DNA from: Dillenia suffruticosa
Lineage: Eukaryota > Streptophyta > Magnoliopsida > Dilleniales > Dilleniaceae
DNA length: 64,000 bases
Assembly: GCA_033439265.1 (NCBI GenBank)
Contig: JAVTVX010000016.1
Coordinates: 15,050,701 to 15,114,700 of the forward strand
Direction: 5' to 3'
Made by a program: the position numbers and the translations under genes. Shown piece after piece: positions 34,050 to 44,272 of the stretch (the stretch's first letter is position 1; every line of letters starts with the position of its first letter). The notes under the pieces were generated by a model. It ran no database searches, was not told where the DNA came from, and saw only the letters and a program-made list of their open reading frames with translations.

Positions 34050-37000
34050 AATTCAAACCATCTTTCTTAGTTTTTGAAATCTATCATATTTGAGGGGTTT
34101 TGTGAAGAGATCAGCCACTTATTCTAGAGTCTTCACATATTCTATCTCGATCTCCCTATTAACACTGCACTCTCGAATAAAATGGAATCTTGCATCAATA
34201 TGCTTACTTGGTTCATGAAACATTGGGTTTTTTGCTAGAAATCAGCATGACACGTACTGATTGTTGCTGCTACATACTCTCATTCATATGTTGGTAGTGT
34301 TACTATGAGTTGTTTCTTTGAACTCAATAAAATACAAACTCAGTAGTACTCTTTCGATCCTCAATATCACCATATAAATACTATCATAGTATTCTCTCAA
34401 TTTAGGATTACTTGTTGTTGAATAAATTAATTCAAAATCAAGAGTACCTTTGAGATATCAAAGAATTCTTTTTGCTGTCTTCATGTGTTCCTCACTTGGA
34501 CATTCCATAAATCAGGTTACTAGTCTAATTGAAAAAAGTATATTGGGTCTAGAACGTGTCAAGTATCTTAAACTTCCAATAAGACTCTGAAACATTGTTG
34601 GATCATTTTTTTTACTCCATCCTTCTTGACAAGTTTCGCTCCACATTTTGTTGGAGTATTTATGAGATTACAATCTCTCATCTTAGATTTCTTGATGATC
34701 ACTCAAGCATAGGCCTTTTGAAAGATAAAAATCACATTATCTCTTTGTTTCACCTCTATCCCAAGTAATACGACATGAGATCCATATCACTCATTTTGAA
34801 TTCCTGAGCCATTACCTTATTGAAATCTTTATACATCTATAGATTATTTCCTATAAGTATTAGATCATTCACGTAGATGTATATGAACAAGATATCTCCA
34901 TCCTCTTTCTTCTCATAAAGTGCATGCTTATGAATGCAACTAGAGAATCCATTCTATTGAAGGTATTTATCAAGATGACCATACCAAGATTTTAGTGCTT
35001 GTTTGAGGCCATAAAAAGCCTTTTTTAGCCTTAGCACCAAGTCTTCATGGCCTTTCACCGTAAACCCTTCCGATTGTTCCACATACACTTCTTTTTCAAG
35101 AGAACCATTTAGAAAAGCGGATTTTACATCCATCTGATGAATAGTCAACCGATTTTGGGCTACAAGGGAGATGAACAATTGTATTGTCTTCCATCGAGCA
35201 GTTGGAGCAAATACTTTTTCATAATTTACACCATATTGTTGTTTGTACCCCTTAATGACCAACCTTACCTTGTGCCTTATCACTTCTCCATTGGCATTTT
35301 TCTTTATCTTATACACCCATTTCACACCAATTGTATTAAGACTATAGGGAAGTGTTGCAAATTCCCAGGTTTTATTTTTCTCGATTGAGAGAATTTCTTC
35401 CTCTATGGCCTGTACCCATTTCTTCTCTTTTATAGCTTTTCTGAAGGTTAATGGCTCATCATTAAAAAATAGATAAAGTAAATTCTTAATGTCCATTCTT
35501 TTAGTAGTATCATACAAGTCGTGTATACTTCAAGATCTTGGAGGCCGTTCACTTGGGCTTGTTAGTATATTAGGGGTTGTGTTCTCACCTTCAACTCCTT
35601 ACTCATTGCTCTCTTCTTATCCTAAATAAGGAAGAAATTCTTATTTCTCCCTATTTTTTGTGCTTCAGTCCTATAAGGCGCTTTCCTCAATTTTCATATC
35701 TTTGCTTACCACCAATTTTTTATTGTTAGGGTCAAAGTACTTGTACCCTTTTGTGTGTTAGTAGACCCAATGAACACCATCTTTTTACTTCTATCATAAA
35801 GTTTTATATGCTCCTGCAACAACACATGAACATATGCGATGGACCCGAAAACTCTCAAGTGCCTCACAATCGGTTTCCATCTTCTCCATGCTTCTTGAGG
35901 AGTCTTTTTCTCCAAACTCCTTGTTGGTGATCTATTAGAGAGATAAACTACACATGTAACAGATTTAGCCTAAATTTCCCTAAGCATGTTTTTGCTTTTT
36001 AGTATTGTCCTAGCCATATTGAGGATCATCGTGTTCTTCCTTTCAACAACTCCATTTTGCTGTGGTGGTCTTGGAACCATTATAGGATGTCTAATTCCAT
36101 GTGTTTCAAAAAAAATTCTGAATTCATTAAAGGTAAACTCCCTACCTCTATCTATCTTTAAGATTTTGATCTGTTAGCTACTTTCTTTCTCTGCTTGAGA
36201 TTTGAACTTTTTGAACACATCAAAAGTCTTGCTCTTATTTTTCAAGAAATACACCATTATCTTCCGCGAGTAGTCATTGATGAAGAGAATAAAGTATGAA
36301 TTGTTCCCCAAAGATTGAACTTTATCAGTCCGTATACATCAGCATGAACAAGTTGTTGTGGCTTAGAGACTTTTGAATTTGACATTTGGGAAAAACTCCT
36401 CCTTGGATGTTTCCCAAGCAAATGCGCCTCACATAATTGGTTTGGATGATTAATCATGGGATCCCATTTACCATATTTTTTTCTCCTAGAGTCTTGAAAC
36501 TTTCAATGTTGAGGTGCCCGTATCTCATGTGCCACATCCATGAAGGATCCTGAACACATACATGTAAACATTTTGCTTCCACCGTCTACAAGTTAAGCAA
36601 AAACATACCATTTTTTGCCGTGAGAACTTTGGCAACGAGTCTATCTTCCTCGTCATTCTCCATAGTCACTTTATGCCCGTTCTCTAAGAGTTGTCCAATA
36701 CTCAAGATATTGCTCTTCATCTTGGGTATATAGTAGACATTGTGTATTATTTTGTGGCTTCTATTTCTCATGACCACAATCATTGAGTTCTTTCCTTCGA
36801 TTTCAACTTTTGTGTTATCACCAAATCAGACATAGCCCATCATGTTCATGTCTAAGTTAACGAACTTGCTTCTATCTTGCGTCAAATGGTTGCTTGTAGC
36901 ATTATCAAGGTACCATATGTCATCTTCTCCAAAAGGATCTTCTCTCAGAGAGATCAAGAGGGTTTCACCTTCAGTTTCCTTATGTTTGGTAAGATTTGTC

Positions 37001-37945
37001 TCTACATCACCACTCTTGGTTTGATACTCCCAAGAATAGTGCTCGTACTCGTCACATAAGTTGTATTCAACTTGGCTTTTATCATGTTTGGCTCATTGTT
37101 TCTTTGGTTGTTTCCTCTGCTTCTACCCCGACCTCTTTAGACACTTTTGTTTCTACCATTTTAAGCATAATCCTGCTCTCCTCTACCTTGACCACATCCT
37201 TGGTCTCGTCCATGACCTCAGCCTTTATCACATCCTGGCTTTTTCTACCTATTTCTAAACTATTTCCTTTGGAATCAAAGAAAAGTTTTGGTTGTAAGAC
37301 TTGTTCTATAGGTTTTGGTTGACTTTGCTTCATTCTCTTCTTCATGGGCTAATAATGACCCATTCAATTCATCGATAGTCATGGCCTTTAGGTCTTTAAA
37401 CTCTTCATTTGCAATGACTATATGATTGAATTTTTTGGTGAGTGAGCATAGAATCTTTTTTCCCACCAGTACATCATCCACCACTTCTCCGAGCCTTTTC
37501 CTTTGATATACTACTGCCAACACATGGGTGAAGTAGTCCATTTAGAACTCAGTCTCTTTCATAAAAAATGACACAAATCAGCCCTGGAGTCTCACCTTTT
37601 TCACCTTTTCAACTCCCATTTTGGAGTTCTTAAGGATATCCCACGTATCTTTGGCCTTGGTCTGGTTGGCAATTTTCTCAAACATGTCGTCATCTAATTC
37701 TTGATGGATGATAGAAAGAGTACTTTGATCTCTCTTCTTTGCTTTTTGCAAAAGATCTAGCTAGGCTATTGTGAGCGTACTTTTATCAGCCACTTCATCA
37801 TAACCCTTCTCCACGATGTCCCATAAGCCATGAGACCCAAGAATGACCTTCATCTGGAGTAACCATCTATCATAATTTGTTTTGGTAAATTATGGGTATT
37901 GGAAAGTGGTACTTGAATTTTTAGTGGCCATTTTAACATGACTCT
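34050..37945 (-). pseudogene. Copia gag-pol polyprotein, broken
   Basis: Read on the minus strand. Gag (about 37945-37080) has a UBN2-type segment ([20 protein letters not shown]). A protease/pre-integrase part follows (36783-36586, IPKMKSNILSIGQLLENG). Integrase starts with CEAHLLGKHPRRSF and PQQLVHADVYG (36457-36257). Reverse transcriptase (35517-34954) carries KWVYKIKKNANGE, VNYEKVFAPTARWKTI, MDVKSAFLNGSLEKEVYVEQ and FYGLKQALKSWY. RNase H survives only as fragments (about 34320-34100). Stops and shifts separate the pieces. The integrase-before-RT order defines Copia. Confidence 0.88.
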
Positions 37946-37955
37946 AATACCAGTT

Positions 37956-38437
37956 TCTTGGCTACAAGGTAGTTGGTGTAGTGAACAGAAAACAAGACAA
38001 TATAACTACACCTGCACTTTCAAAGATAGAAGAGAGATAGAGGAGGAAGAAACAAGCTGAAATTTGTTTTGCTTGATTGCTTAAGTGATAATATTACAAA
38101 CTTGAGGGTTAGTCTATTTTATAGGCTAAGGGAGGAGGGTAGACCAAAAGTTACAATACATCCAAGTCGTTCATCAAAGGAGGCATTTAAACTCTCTCAT
38201 TATTGTTAATTATTATAATTATTTTTGAGATATTGTTTCTTCCTTGGCTCTTTTACTTCTTAAGACTCTTGGTATTCTAGGAAGCTTCTTCACTTTGGGC
38301 CATAAGTGAGCTTGGACTTAGACTCTTGGTTATGTGTGCTTGTTTTTGGAGTTATGGGGCTTCTTGTGTCTAGGTTTCATGTGGGCCATCAGCATCACAT
38401 TTGACCCTTCAATGCTCAAGTTTCATCATTTCCAACG
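37956..38437 (-). repeat. 5' LTR of the Copia element
   Basis: Pairs with 33528-34025. On the minus strand it begins TTGGAAATGATGAAACTTGAG after a mutated first pair (CG for TG). Confidence 0.85.
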
Positions 38438-41220
38438 TGCACAAGTTGTCATATGTAAATAGCAAATGCATAGCAAATGAGAGATAGTAGCCAAGCTAAC
38501 AACCCAAGTTATTTACTATGACCTTCAAAGATATAGACTAAAGGAGTATTATTTGCTGTCCTGGAGCCAACTAGTATCTGTTTAACGCATCAACTACCGT
38601 CCTTGCCTTCTTAATGTTTGCACAACCTGTCATTTGCAAATAGCAAATGCATAGCAAATGAGAGATAGATGGCTTCAATGGCTGAAAGCTATCCCTCACA
38701 ATTTCTTTTCGGTTTCTATCTTGAATAACATTTTAAATAATCCTTCAGCACACGAAAGGAAAAAATAGGTGGCAATGGCCTCCCAATCTAAGCCCTCTCC
38801 CGATTTGAAAACAAACCTCTTTCACGACCATTGATAATGATAGAAAAAGATATAGTGGGAGTTCATACCATGATTAGCTGAATCCATACATCTAAGAAAA
38901 CCATATGTGTCACGCCCCAAACCGGGGTCATGAGCAGCCGCCCGTTACCATGAATGCCGACTGTACTTTTATAGAAAATCGGGCAGAATCTCCCCATATT
39001 TCGGAGATCTCCCAAGTACAATTTGACTTGTATATCAACATTCATCCTGTAAAAATAAACAAATGGCCAACCCGATCTCTCTAAATTCAAACAATCCCAC
39101 TGCCAAACATCTAGAATAACGCAATGCTATATAAATATCTAACAGTCCCAACTACAGACCTCTATTGTTATGTCCAACAAAAGCATGAGCAGCCGCCACA
39201 CCGAGCGAACATAAATTCTATGCATATATAAAATAAATTTTCAAGTTGTTTTTAAATATTCACAAATGTCTCAATGCAAAGAAATAAATCAATACGAGAG
39301 TTTCACGAATAAATATCCATAATTTATACAGTCATCCCATAAAACTTGATAAATACATTGGTCAAACTAAAATCTCCAATACATAACGATATCACCAAAT
39401 CATTGTAGCGGAAGAGATGAAGATATCCATACCCAAGCCCAGTGATATCACGCTCGCGTCACAATTATACAAACCCAACAATACCTCATCGGTCTAACAC
39501 TAATCCTGTGGGAAAAAAAGCGAGAGGCGAGTATCTATGAGAGGATAGTCAGTAAGTAAGGGGATTGACATCATACTATCAATATCGAGGGTGAACTTGG
39601 AGTGTCAAAACATGAAACACAATATCAAGTGTGGGAAAAATAACGTGCTGTTTCAACAAATCAAATATCATCAGACACACATTTGAAAATATCATATGCA
39701 TCAAATGTGGAAATCAATTCATAAAGAGCTAGCCAATCAAACAACCCCGGTAATGGTCTACCTCGACCAAGGACGGCGCATTGAGGCTTTTTCCAAATGC
39801 AAGTATTAAATAATGGCTCTCTACCCCAATATTGGCCACAACCTACTCCAACTAGCCTGTAAATAATAATAATGTACATATAAGTAGTCGGCCGTGTATG
39901 GTGCCCCCGCCTAGTGCTAGACGGAGCTGTACTCAACGTTCTCTCTGATGAGGGTCAACCTGGGACATCCATACACATGACTATCTGGCGGATACCTTCG
40001 GCTGAAGCGTATCCGAACACAAGGGGTGCCTCTACCAGATGTCCTTCGTAGCTACGGATGCTATAGGAAGCATATCACAATATTATATCGGCTGGGCACA
40101 TAGCCCCATGCATCCCATCACCATGTCGACCGGGCATATAGCCCCATGCATCATATCATAATGTCGGCCGTGCATACAGCCCAAATATATAAGTAAATCC
40201 ATTTAAAACCATGTGCCAATACAGTTGAAACATTAAAACATGTTAATATGTCGAAAATGTGATACAATATTCAGTTATCAAAACTCATGGATGCATATCA
40301 ATAAAGTCAGAAATTAAGATACTCCAAAGGTCATAAAATATTTCATAAAATATTCGAAAGTTCTAACAATCATACATTTGCAGAAACATGTTATTTAAAA
40401 AAAAAATATTTTTTTGAAATATGGTTTTCAATCAATAGCGAATGTCAAAGTCCCACTCACAGTTCAGGGAGGGTGATCACTCCCTATTTTCAAAACGAAT
40501 CAGATCTGACTGTTCGAATTTCCAAAAAAAAATCAACCTAATCAGATCATCAAAATTTAATATCAATTTCTCAAACGTTTTTAGGGTTTATCCATTTTCA
40601 TAATACTGAGATCGTATTTAGATTGTCTATATACAAATAACTTATAATGAAAACAATTTCAACCATCTCTAAGCTCTGGTCACCATTTTTAAGCTACCCT
40701 TCTTCATACATACCATTTTGCCAGTTAACTACTCAAAACAACCTAAGAACGACATGAAATGTACAATATCCTCCACTTCAATGCTCATTTCATTCCAAGC
40801 CTACAACCCAGATACTTTCATGCATATTTCAAAGTTTAACTCTAAGGGAAAACTATTCGAATTAACTCGACATGATTTTATGATTCTATAACATGCTTCT
40901 TTCGTATCAGACCATCTAGTTTCTGTAACATTCTATACTTAACCTTCAAAATTACATATAATCATTTCAGAAATTATATTTTATTCGCATTATACTTGCA
41001 CACTAAACATATACAGAAGCTTTCATCTTAGATTCAATCCTAAATTCATTTAATTTATCAATTAGAGTCGAAATCTCCTCACCTAAGGTTTTCTCGAAAT
41101 GTAGAGCTTCGTCCGAATGTCTCTTCGGTCACTTCAAAGTCTGTAGTGTTTCTTATCAAAATAAAATTTATTTGTTAGATCTAAACACTTAGATCAGAAT
41201 CAAAACTCTAATTTAGTTAA

Positions 41221-41990
41221 TTGCGCAGAGGTTCGTGGGCTGTCATGGGTCGTCGCGGGCTCGTAGGTTCTCGAGTCAACGGGCCAGTGGGCTTCGGCTA
41301 GCAGACTCGTTGGTCTGCGGGCCAGTGGGCTAGCGTCTAGCGGTCCAACGGGCTAGCGGGCCTGCGAGCTGACAGTGGCTTGCGGGCTGCAGTGACTTGC
41401 TGGCTGGCACGCGCTAGTACGCAGGCACGCGCTCACGCATAGGTGCGCACTCGCGATCTGGCTCGCGCTCGCGTGCTGGCTCGAGCTTGCGAGCTGGTAC
41501 GCGCTCACGGGCTGCGTGCTAGCTCGCGGACTAGGTCACGCTCACGGGTTGCGTGCTAGCTCGAGGACTGAGGCGCGCTGTGTTCGCGCTGTGCTTGTGT
41601 GGAGAGGATCGCGCAGGGCCGCGCTCGCGCTTGTGGAGAGGAGATCGCGAGGTGGCAGAAGGCGCTGGGTTGCACTCGCGGAGGCTCGCGGGAGGAAGGA
41701 GCAGCTACTGCGTGCGGCGGCGATGGCAGAAAGGTACAATCGATCGCAGCTCATGTCGGAGGAAGGCGAGGCGGAGAGAGAGCGATCACAGGAGATCGCA
41801 AGAGGGAGAGAAAGAAACAGTGAGATAGAGAGAGAAAGAGACAGTGGGTGAGAGATAGAGAGAGAAGGGAGAGAAGTAAAGGGAGAGGGTGGCGGCAATT
41901 TCGGTGGCCGCGGCGGAGGGAGGCGCGGAGCGGCGGCGGAGGGAAGAGAGGCCCGCGGGAAGATGAAAAGTCGGGAGAGAGAGAGAGAGA
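41221..41990. repeat. CpG-rich imperfect tandem repeat in the LTR
   Basis: Degenerate short units such as GCTCGCGGGCT and TGGCTCGCGCTCGCG give strong local GC and CpG enrichment in an otherwise AT-rich window. A GA-rich purine tract follows (about 41760-42000). The partner LTR keeps only the first part of it (46605-46763). Confidence 0.75.
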
Positions 41991-42001
41991 GAGAGAAAGG
42001 G

Positions 42002-42068
42002 GTTAGGGTTTTAACCCTAATCCCAAATTGGGGACGCAGCGTTTTGCCTCAAAACGCTGCGTCTCCAA
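42002..42068. repeat. Palindrome cluster near the LTR edge
   Basis: TTAGGGTTTTAACCCTAA (42003-42020) is a perfect palindrome. It is followed by a hairpin with 19-base arms, 42028-42046 and 42050-42068, with a 3-base loop and one mismatch; the arm core is GACGCAGCGTTTTG. On the minus strand it lies about 90 bases inside the LTR start, in the U3 region. Confidence 0.9.
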
Positions 42069-42164
42069 TTCGTTTTTTTTTTTTTGTAAATAAATAATTA
42101 TATATATATATTTTGAAAATAACTAAATTTACGAACACCGCAGTGTCGGTGTTACATTGTCTAA

Positions 42165-42260
42165 CCCCCTAAAAATAAGTTTCGTTCTCGAAATTAAAAG
42201 AAAGCTATACAGTACACAAGTGGGGATACTATCTTCTCATCAAGTAGCGACAGAGGCTTA
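42165..42260 (-). pseudogene. Residual polyprotein C-terminus
   Basis: Minus-strand codons read MRR, a stop, YPHL and, after another stop, NFENETYF. They lie directly upstream of the polypurine tract, the position where chromovirus polyproteins end. The piece is too short and broken to function. Confidence 0.5.
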
Positions 42261-42519
42261 CCCAATCTGTGGGCAAAAGACACTCTCACATTCGAATGGT
42301 TTGACTGGGTGTCACTTTGGACACGAGCATCGACTCCCCATATTTTCAAAACTCTTAATGTGAGAAAATAAAAAGATCAGTTGATAAATATAGAAGAAAA
42401 TATATAGTTACACATATATATCAAAATGTATATACATACCAACATAGTTAAGCGTCTACGGCCTTAACTAGTAATGGTTCTCAAAATAAAGTACATGGAC
42501 ATCTCTAAACATGGGGATC

Positions 42520-42945
42520 AGTGGGAGGAACACCAAAAATCTTGTCAAAACTCGCCTCAGCGTCCTCCTGTGTCATCGCATATACATGGGCCTATGTCCT
42601 CTGCTGCTGTCGTGATGGTTCTGGCACCGTGTTGCTCCCGGCTACCATCCGTGGAGCGGTGTGACTCGAGTGCGCAGGCACTCCCTGCTGTCCTCCCCAA
42701 GGAACACTCGAGTGTCCAGTAGCTATGTGATCTCCAAATCCCAACTCAGGGTAGGCGCTCCTGATGTGCCCTTGCTTCCCACATCGGATGTATGTAATGG
42801 GCATCCTACACTCTCCAAAAGAGTGGTGTCTACCACATTGGCGATAAAAGGGGTGCCATTGATCTAAAATCTGAGTAGTGGCACGAGGGGCCGATGCCCT
42901 ATACTCCTGGGATTCTGATTCCTGCCCAGTAAGTGTCTGTCTCGG
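42520..42945 (-). pseudogene. Gag C-terminus with zinc knuckle and protease start
   Basis: Continues from the gag frame through a stop at 42946. It contains a knuckle in which the first cysteine has become a tyrosine (YIRCGKQGHIRSAYPE; minus, about 42800-42750). A VYAMTQEDAEAS motif (about 42580-42540) marks the gag-protease junction. Coding similarity then stops. Confidence 0.65.
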
Positions 42946-43983
42946 CTAAGAGGAGCCTCCCTGGTAATCTGAAGTCCTACCCTTCTTCGAGTCCTGGCTC
43001 GAAGAAGCCCCTGATCTCTTCTTTTGCTCCCTGTTCTCCCGTTGTCTACCCTCAACACGGACAATCTCCTCCGCCCTAAGTGCTGAGTCCACAATCTCTG
43101 CAAAGGAGAAACTAAGGGTCACTGTCATGTACCTCCTGACGTTCAAGTTGAGGCCGTCCTCAAACTTGAACCGTAACTGCGTTGGCGTCATTAAGTCTGG
43201 AACAAAAGCAACTAGTCGCCTCAACTCCTTCTCATACTCTGTCACTATCTTGGCTCCCTGCCGCAAGTGCAGAAACTCTACCCTCTTGTGGTCCTGCTGG
43301 AACTCAAAGAAGTACTTGCGATCGAACTCTCGTAAGAAGTCCTCCCATCGCAGCTGCTCGGTAGCATCGTCACAAATCGCCTCCCACCAAGTGAGGGCGT
43401 TACCATCTAAAAGTCTCTCTACTATCCGAAGTCGGTAGTCCTCGCTCAACCCCAGATTAGTCAAAATTCTGTGGGTGCGGTTGATCCAGTCCTTCGCTGC
43501 TGTGGGATCACCCATTCCCGCAAACTCCGTGCAACCTAACTGCCTCGCCTCCTTCACCAACTGGGTGAGCTTGTGAATACGCCTCAAGGTGGAGGAGGTA
43601 GTGTCGCTAGGTCCCAACACAGTAGAAGGACCAGCAACTGGTGGCTGATCTAGTACAACAGAAGGTGGTACGGCTGTGGGAGTCGGTGCGGCCGTCGATG
43701 GTGGTGGTGGTGGGGGTGGCATCTGAACCCCGTGGGAGGTGTACCACTCGTACACTTGCCTAAATGCCTCAAGGGACGGTGGTGGAACCTCGGCAGGAGC
43801 AGCTGGCTGAGTAGGCGCTGCAAGGGGCGCCCGTGTAGAGAAAGCAGCCTCAGGCACTCCAAGGGTCTCAGGCTCCCTCGGAGGGTTAGGTACGTGAGGG
43901 GTCACGGGTAGCGCGGGTCTAGCTCCGCGTCCTGCTTGTCTACCGCGTCTAGGCGGAATAACTCTGTAAAGGGAAATTATCAT
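42946..43983 (-). CDS. Ty3/Gypsy gag polyprotein (Retrotrans_gag)
   Basis: An intact 345-residue frame. The N-terminal 130 residues are proline-rich. The Retrotrans_gag domain spans roughly residues 150-300, with landmarks KDWINRTHRILTNLGLSED, LDGNALTWWEAI, WEDFLREFDRKYF, FLHLRQGAKIVTEYEKELRR and RFEDGL-like FKFEDGLNLNVRR. The C-terminus is basic (NREQKKRSG). The frame ends before the zinc knuckle because of a stop. Gag forms the retrotransposon particle. It is the longest open retrotransposon frame in the window, but the element has no protease, reverse transcriptase or integrase of its own and could move only with a helper. It is not a host gene. Confidence 0.9.
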   Translation of the reverse strand: MIISLYRVIPPRRGRQAGRGARPALPVTPHVPNPPREPETLGVPEAAFSTRAPLAAPTQPAAPAEVPPPSLEAFRQVYEWYTSHGVQMPPPPPPPSTAAPTPTAVPPSVVLDQPPVAGPSTVLGPSDTTSSTLRRIHKLTQLVKEARQLGCTEFAGMGDPTAAKDWINRTHRILTNLGLSEDYRLRIVERLLDGNALTWWEAICDDATEQLRWEDFLREFDRKYFFEFQQDHKRVEFLHLRQGAKIVTEYEKELRRLVAFVPDLMTPTQLRFKFEDGLNLNVRRYMTVTLSFSFAEIVDSALRAEEIVRVEGRQRENREQKKRSGASSSQDSKKGRTSDYQGGSS

Positions 43984-44251
43984 TAGATATAATGTTATAA
44001 CTTCCCGAGATTTAAGAATCAGGGTTAGTTACGTAGCAACTAACCTCCTAAAATGAATGAAGTCTTGGGTCTAAGAATTTAATAAAAAATGACATATTAT
44101 GTTAGATACAAATCATATCTAACTCCCTAAATGAATAACTCAAATGCCAAAGCCATGTATGAGACTTTAAATGACTGTGTGAAACTTTCAAATGTATTGA
44201 AAACTTTGAAATGTACTTGGGAAGACTTTTATTACTATTCTTTCTCTAACC

Positions 44252-44264
44252 TGGCTCTGATACC
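44252..44264 (-). promoter_or_regulatory. Primer-binding site of the Tekay-like element
   Basis: TGGTATCAGAGCC on the minus strand is the standard complement of the plant initiator-Met tRNA 3' end, eight bases inside the 5' LTR. Confidence 0.9.
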
Positions 44265-44272
44265 AACCGAAC

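Larger units (their letters stand above)
33528..38437 (-). mobile_element. Ty1/Copia retrotransposon, complete but inactive
   Basis: LTRs are 33528-34025 (3' side) and 37956-38437 (5' side), clearly related but well diverged. The primer site TGGTATTAGAGT (minus strand, 37941-37952) abuts the 5' LTR. Flanking pentanucleotides are TGCAT (33523-33527) and TGCAC (38438-38442), a target duplication with one change. The undisturbed target TGCAC is preserved in the neighbouring duplicate unit. Gag, protease, integrase, reverse transcriptase and RNase H remnants occur in Copia order. Confidence 0.92.
33398..38668 (-). repeat. Tandem duplication of about 178 bp in the LINE, with the Copia element inside one unit
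   Basis: Unit A is 33398-33527 plus 38438-38487. Unit B is 38491-38668. They share CCAAGCTRACAACCCAAG, TATTATTTG, GGAGCCAAC, CAACYACCGTCCTTGC, AATGTTTGCA and ATAGCAAATGCATAGCAAAT. Unit A is split by the Copia element. Unit B has no insertion and shows the target as TGCAC at 38619-38623. Confidence 0.85.
31734..38907 (-). mobile_element. Old L1-type LINE, split by later insertions
   Basis: Read on the minus strand, LINE ORF2 segments occur in the correct order. At 38907-38630 is the RT segment, with landmarks MVFLDVWIQLIM and RPLPPIFFLSCAEGL (degenerate RQGDPLS region). At 33597-33400 is IQKARTVVDVLNKYKLAPGQ. At about 33310-33225 is GEIGLRDFQAFSMALLAKQG. At about 32700-32560 is RYIPHGSFF plus a GLLWRAGN segment. 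At 32563-32300 is the linker with IWFGRKSAYTLL. At about 32238-32140 is zf-RVT (CLTCNTEDELLEYIMLKC). At about 31880-31740 is the RNase H start (INVDGA). It holds a solo LTR and a complete Copia element, and is cut by a Gypsy LTR at 38908. All frames are broken. Confidence 0.8.
38908..42156 (-). repeat. 3' LTR of the Tekay-like element
   Basis: A 3249-bp LTR ending in a CpG-rich segment (41221-41990) and a hairpin cluster (42002-42068). It contains no real genes; open frames at 41516-41898 come from the GC-rich repeats. Confidence 0.88.

Noticed and set aside
37082..37345. Overlapping plus- and minus-strand frames in the Copia gag region
   Set aside because: The minus-strand piece belongs to the degenerate gag. 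The plus-strand frames are shadows of it.
38863..39090. A 75-residue frame across the LTR border
   Set aside because: It joins LINE codons to LTR sequence. Its LTR part recurs at 44246-44455, so it is an artefact of the junction.
39661..39936. A 91-residue frame also present at 45026-45244
   Set aside because: Both copies lie inside the paired LTRs and simply reflect the repeat, not a gene.
41516..41898. Four overlapping frames in the GC-rich LTR segment, with arginine-rich and serine-rich translations
   Set aside because: Stop codons are rare because of base composition. The segment is an imperfect tandem repeat in an LTR.
42003..42020. TTAGGGTT/AACCCTAA as an interstitial telomere
   Set aside because: Only one unit on each side of a palindrome; there is no tandem telomeric array.
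42946..43983. The 345-residue frame as a possible host gene
   Set aside because: It has a clear Retrotrans_gag domain and sits between a primer-binding site and paired LTRs, so it belongs to the retrotransposon.
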